In this document: positions 37,651 to 37,804 of the stretch, piece by piece
How the letters are laid out: each line of letters begins with the position of its first letter
Position numbering within the stretch: position 1 is the stretch's first letter
Assembly: GCA_902812495.1 (NCBI GenBank)
Contig: CADDZR010000011.1
Location: 1 to 37,804, forward strand
Direction: 5' to 3'
Length of the DNA stretch: 37,804 nt
Origin: an archaeon
Lineage (GTDB): Archaea; Thermoproteota; Nitrososphaeria; Nitrososphaerales; Gagatemarchaeaceae
Position numbers and translations under genes: made by a program
The notes under the pieces: generated by a model
What the model was told of the DNA's origin: nothing
Seen by the model: only the letters and a program-made list of their open reading frames with translations
Database searches by the model: none

Positions 37651-37804
37651 ACTTAATATGAATTGGTAGGAAATTAAGGAACTCGTTGAAAGATAAGCAT
37701 CTTAACTTACTTGCAAAGTTCCCTATCTTAAGGAATTAAAGAAACGTTGATGAGATTGTGCTGCTGACCCTTCACTCCCTTGAAAGTAACACTCGATATT
37801 CATG
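37651..37804. other. end of window without recognisable feature
   Basis: A/T-rich sequence with no open frame, RNA gene or repeat that I can support. Confidence 0.4.

Noticed and set aside
1-37804. CRISPR arrays, rRNA genes, intact insertion sequences
   Set aside because: No regularly spaced repeats, no rRNA-like sequence and no full transposase with terminal inverted repeats were seen.

Overview
The window is a densely packed piece of an archaeal chromosome. This rests on its gene set: archaeal ribosomal proteins (uL1, uL10, uL11, P1/L12, eL31, eL39, eS19), Spt5, SecE/Sec61-gamma, FtsY, prefoldin alpha, aIF6, a PDCD5-like protein, an RNase P Rpr2-type subunit, Nep1, the archaeal D-aminoacyl-tRNA deacylase and a bacterio-opsin-activator-type (HTH_10) regulator. 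Many genes have an A/T-rich box-A/TATA element about 26-31 nt upstream of the start codon, which suggests leaderless transcripts, and TTG starts are common. AdoMet decarboxylase next to a branched-polyamine synthase suggests a thermophile. A Rieske oxygenase, thioredoxin-type redox genes and a ferritin/VIT1 protein suggest exposure to oxygen and iron. alaS beside the L12/L10/L1/L11/Spt5/SecE genes is reminiscent of TACK-type archaea, but I cannot fix the lineage.

Layout. 1-2.1 kb: a cut-off Rieske oxygenase and an APC permease in one operon. 2.2-3.3 kb: a 58-codon zinc-ribbon gene, two tandem DUF131-like membrane proteins and an IscA/HesB protein. 3.3-10.5 kb: a SIS sugar isomerase, class II fumarase, a small protein with a broken zincin-like motif, two unequal phosphohexomutases flanking thiL, and an unassigned membrane protein. 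10.6-11.5 kb: tRNA-Arg(TCT) and a stretch with no intact gene. 11.5-17.1 kb: a thiol-redox and metal block (DCC protein, CDF transporter, HTH_10 regulator, protein disulfide oxidoreductase, OsmC, methyltransferase, DUF1059, thioredoxin reductase and thioredoxin). 17.1-20 kb: an island of speD and bpsA between two gene-poor stretches with decayed reading frames. 20-22.1 kb: bifunctional nuclease, P-loop kinase, ferritin-VIT1 protein and a DUF5679-like zinc ribbon. 22.1-36.9 kb: the translation/secretion block. 36.9-37.8 kb: tRNA-Gly(TCC) with an oversized D-loop, tRNA-Thr(TGT) and a decayed reading frame.

How it works together. The right half serves protein synthesis and membrane targeting: two aminoacyl-tRNA synthetases, stalk and L1-arm proteins, a proofreading deacylase, Spt5, SecE with FtsY, prefoldin, aIF6 and ribosome or RNase P maturation factors. 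The left half is metabolic (activated hexoses, TCA cycle, thiamine, iron-sulfur assembly, thiol homeostasis).

The most notable non-gene signals are: (i) at least three, perhaps four, divergent gene pairs whose start codons lie 55-63 nt apart with a single central TATA-like element that seems to serve both directions; (ii) the L12 gene inverted relative to L10-L1-L11; (iii) a D-loop insertion in tRNA-Gly that forms a perfect 6-bp hairpin; (iv) a thioredoxin reductase without the usual NADPH arginine motif; and (v) divergent active-site motifs in one phosphohexomutase and in the polyamine synthase. I saw no CRISPR array, rRNA gene or intact transposase.
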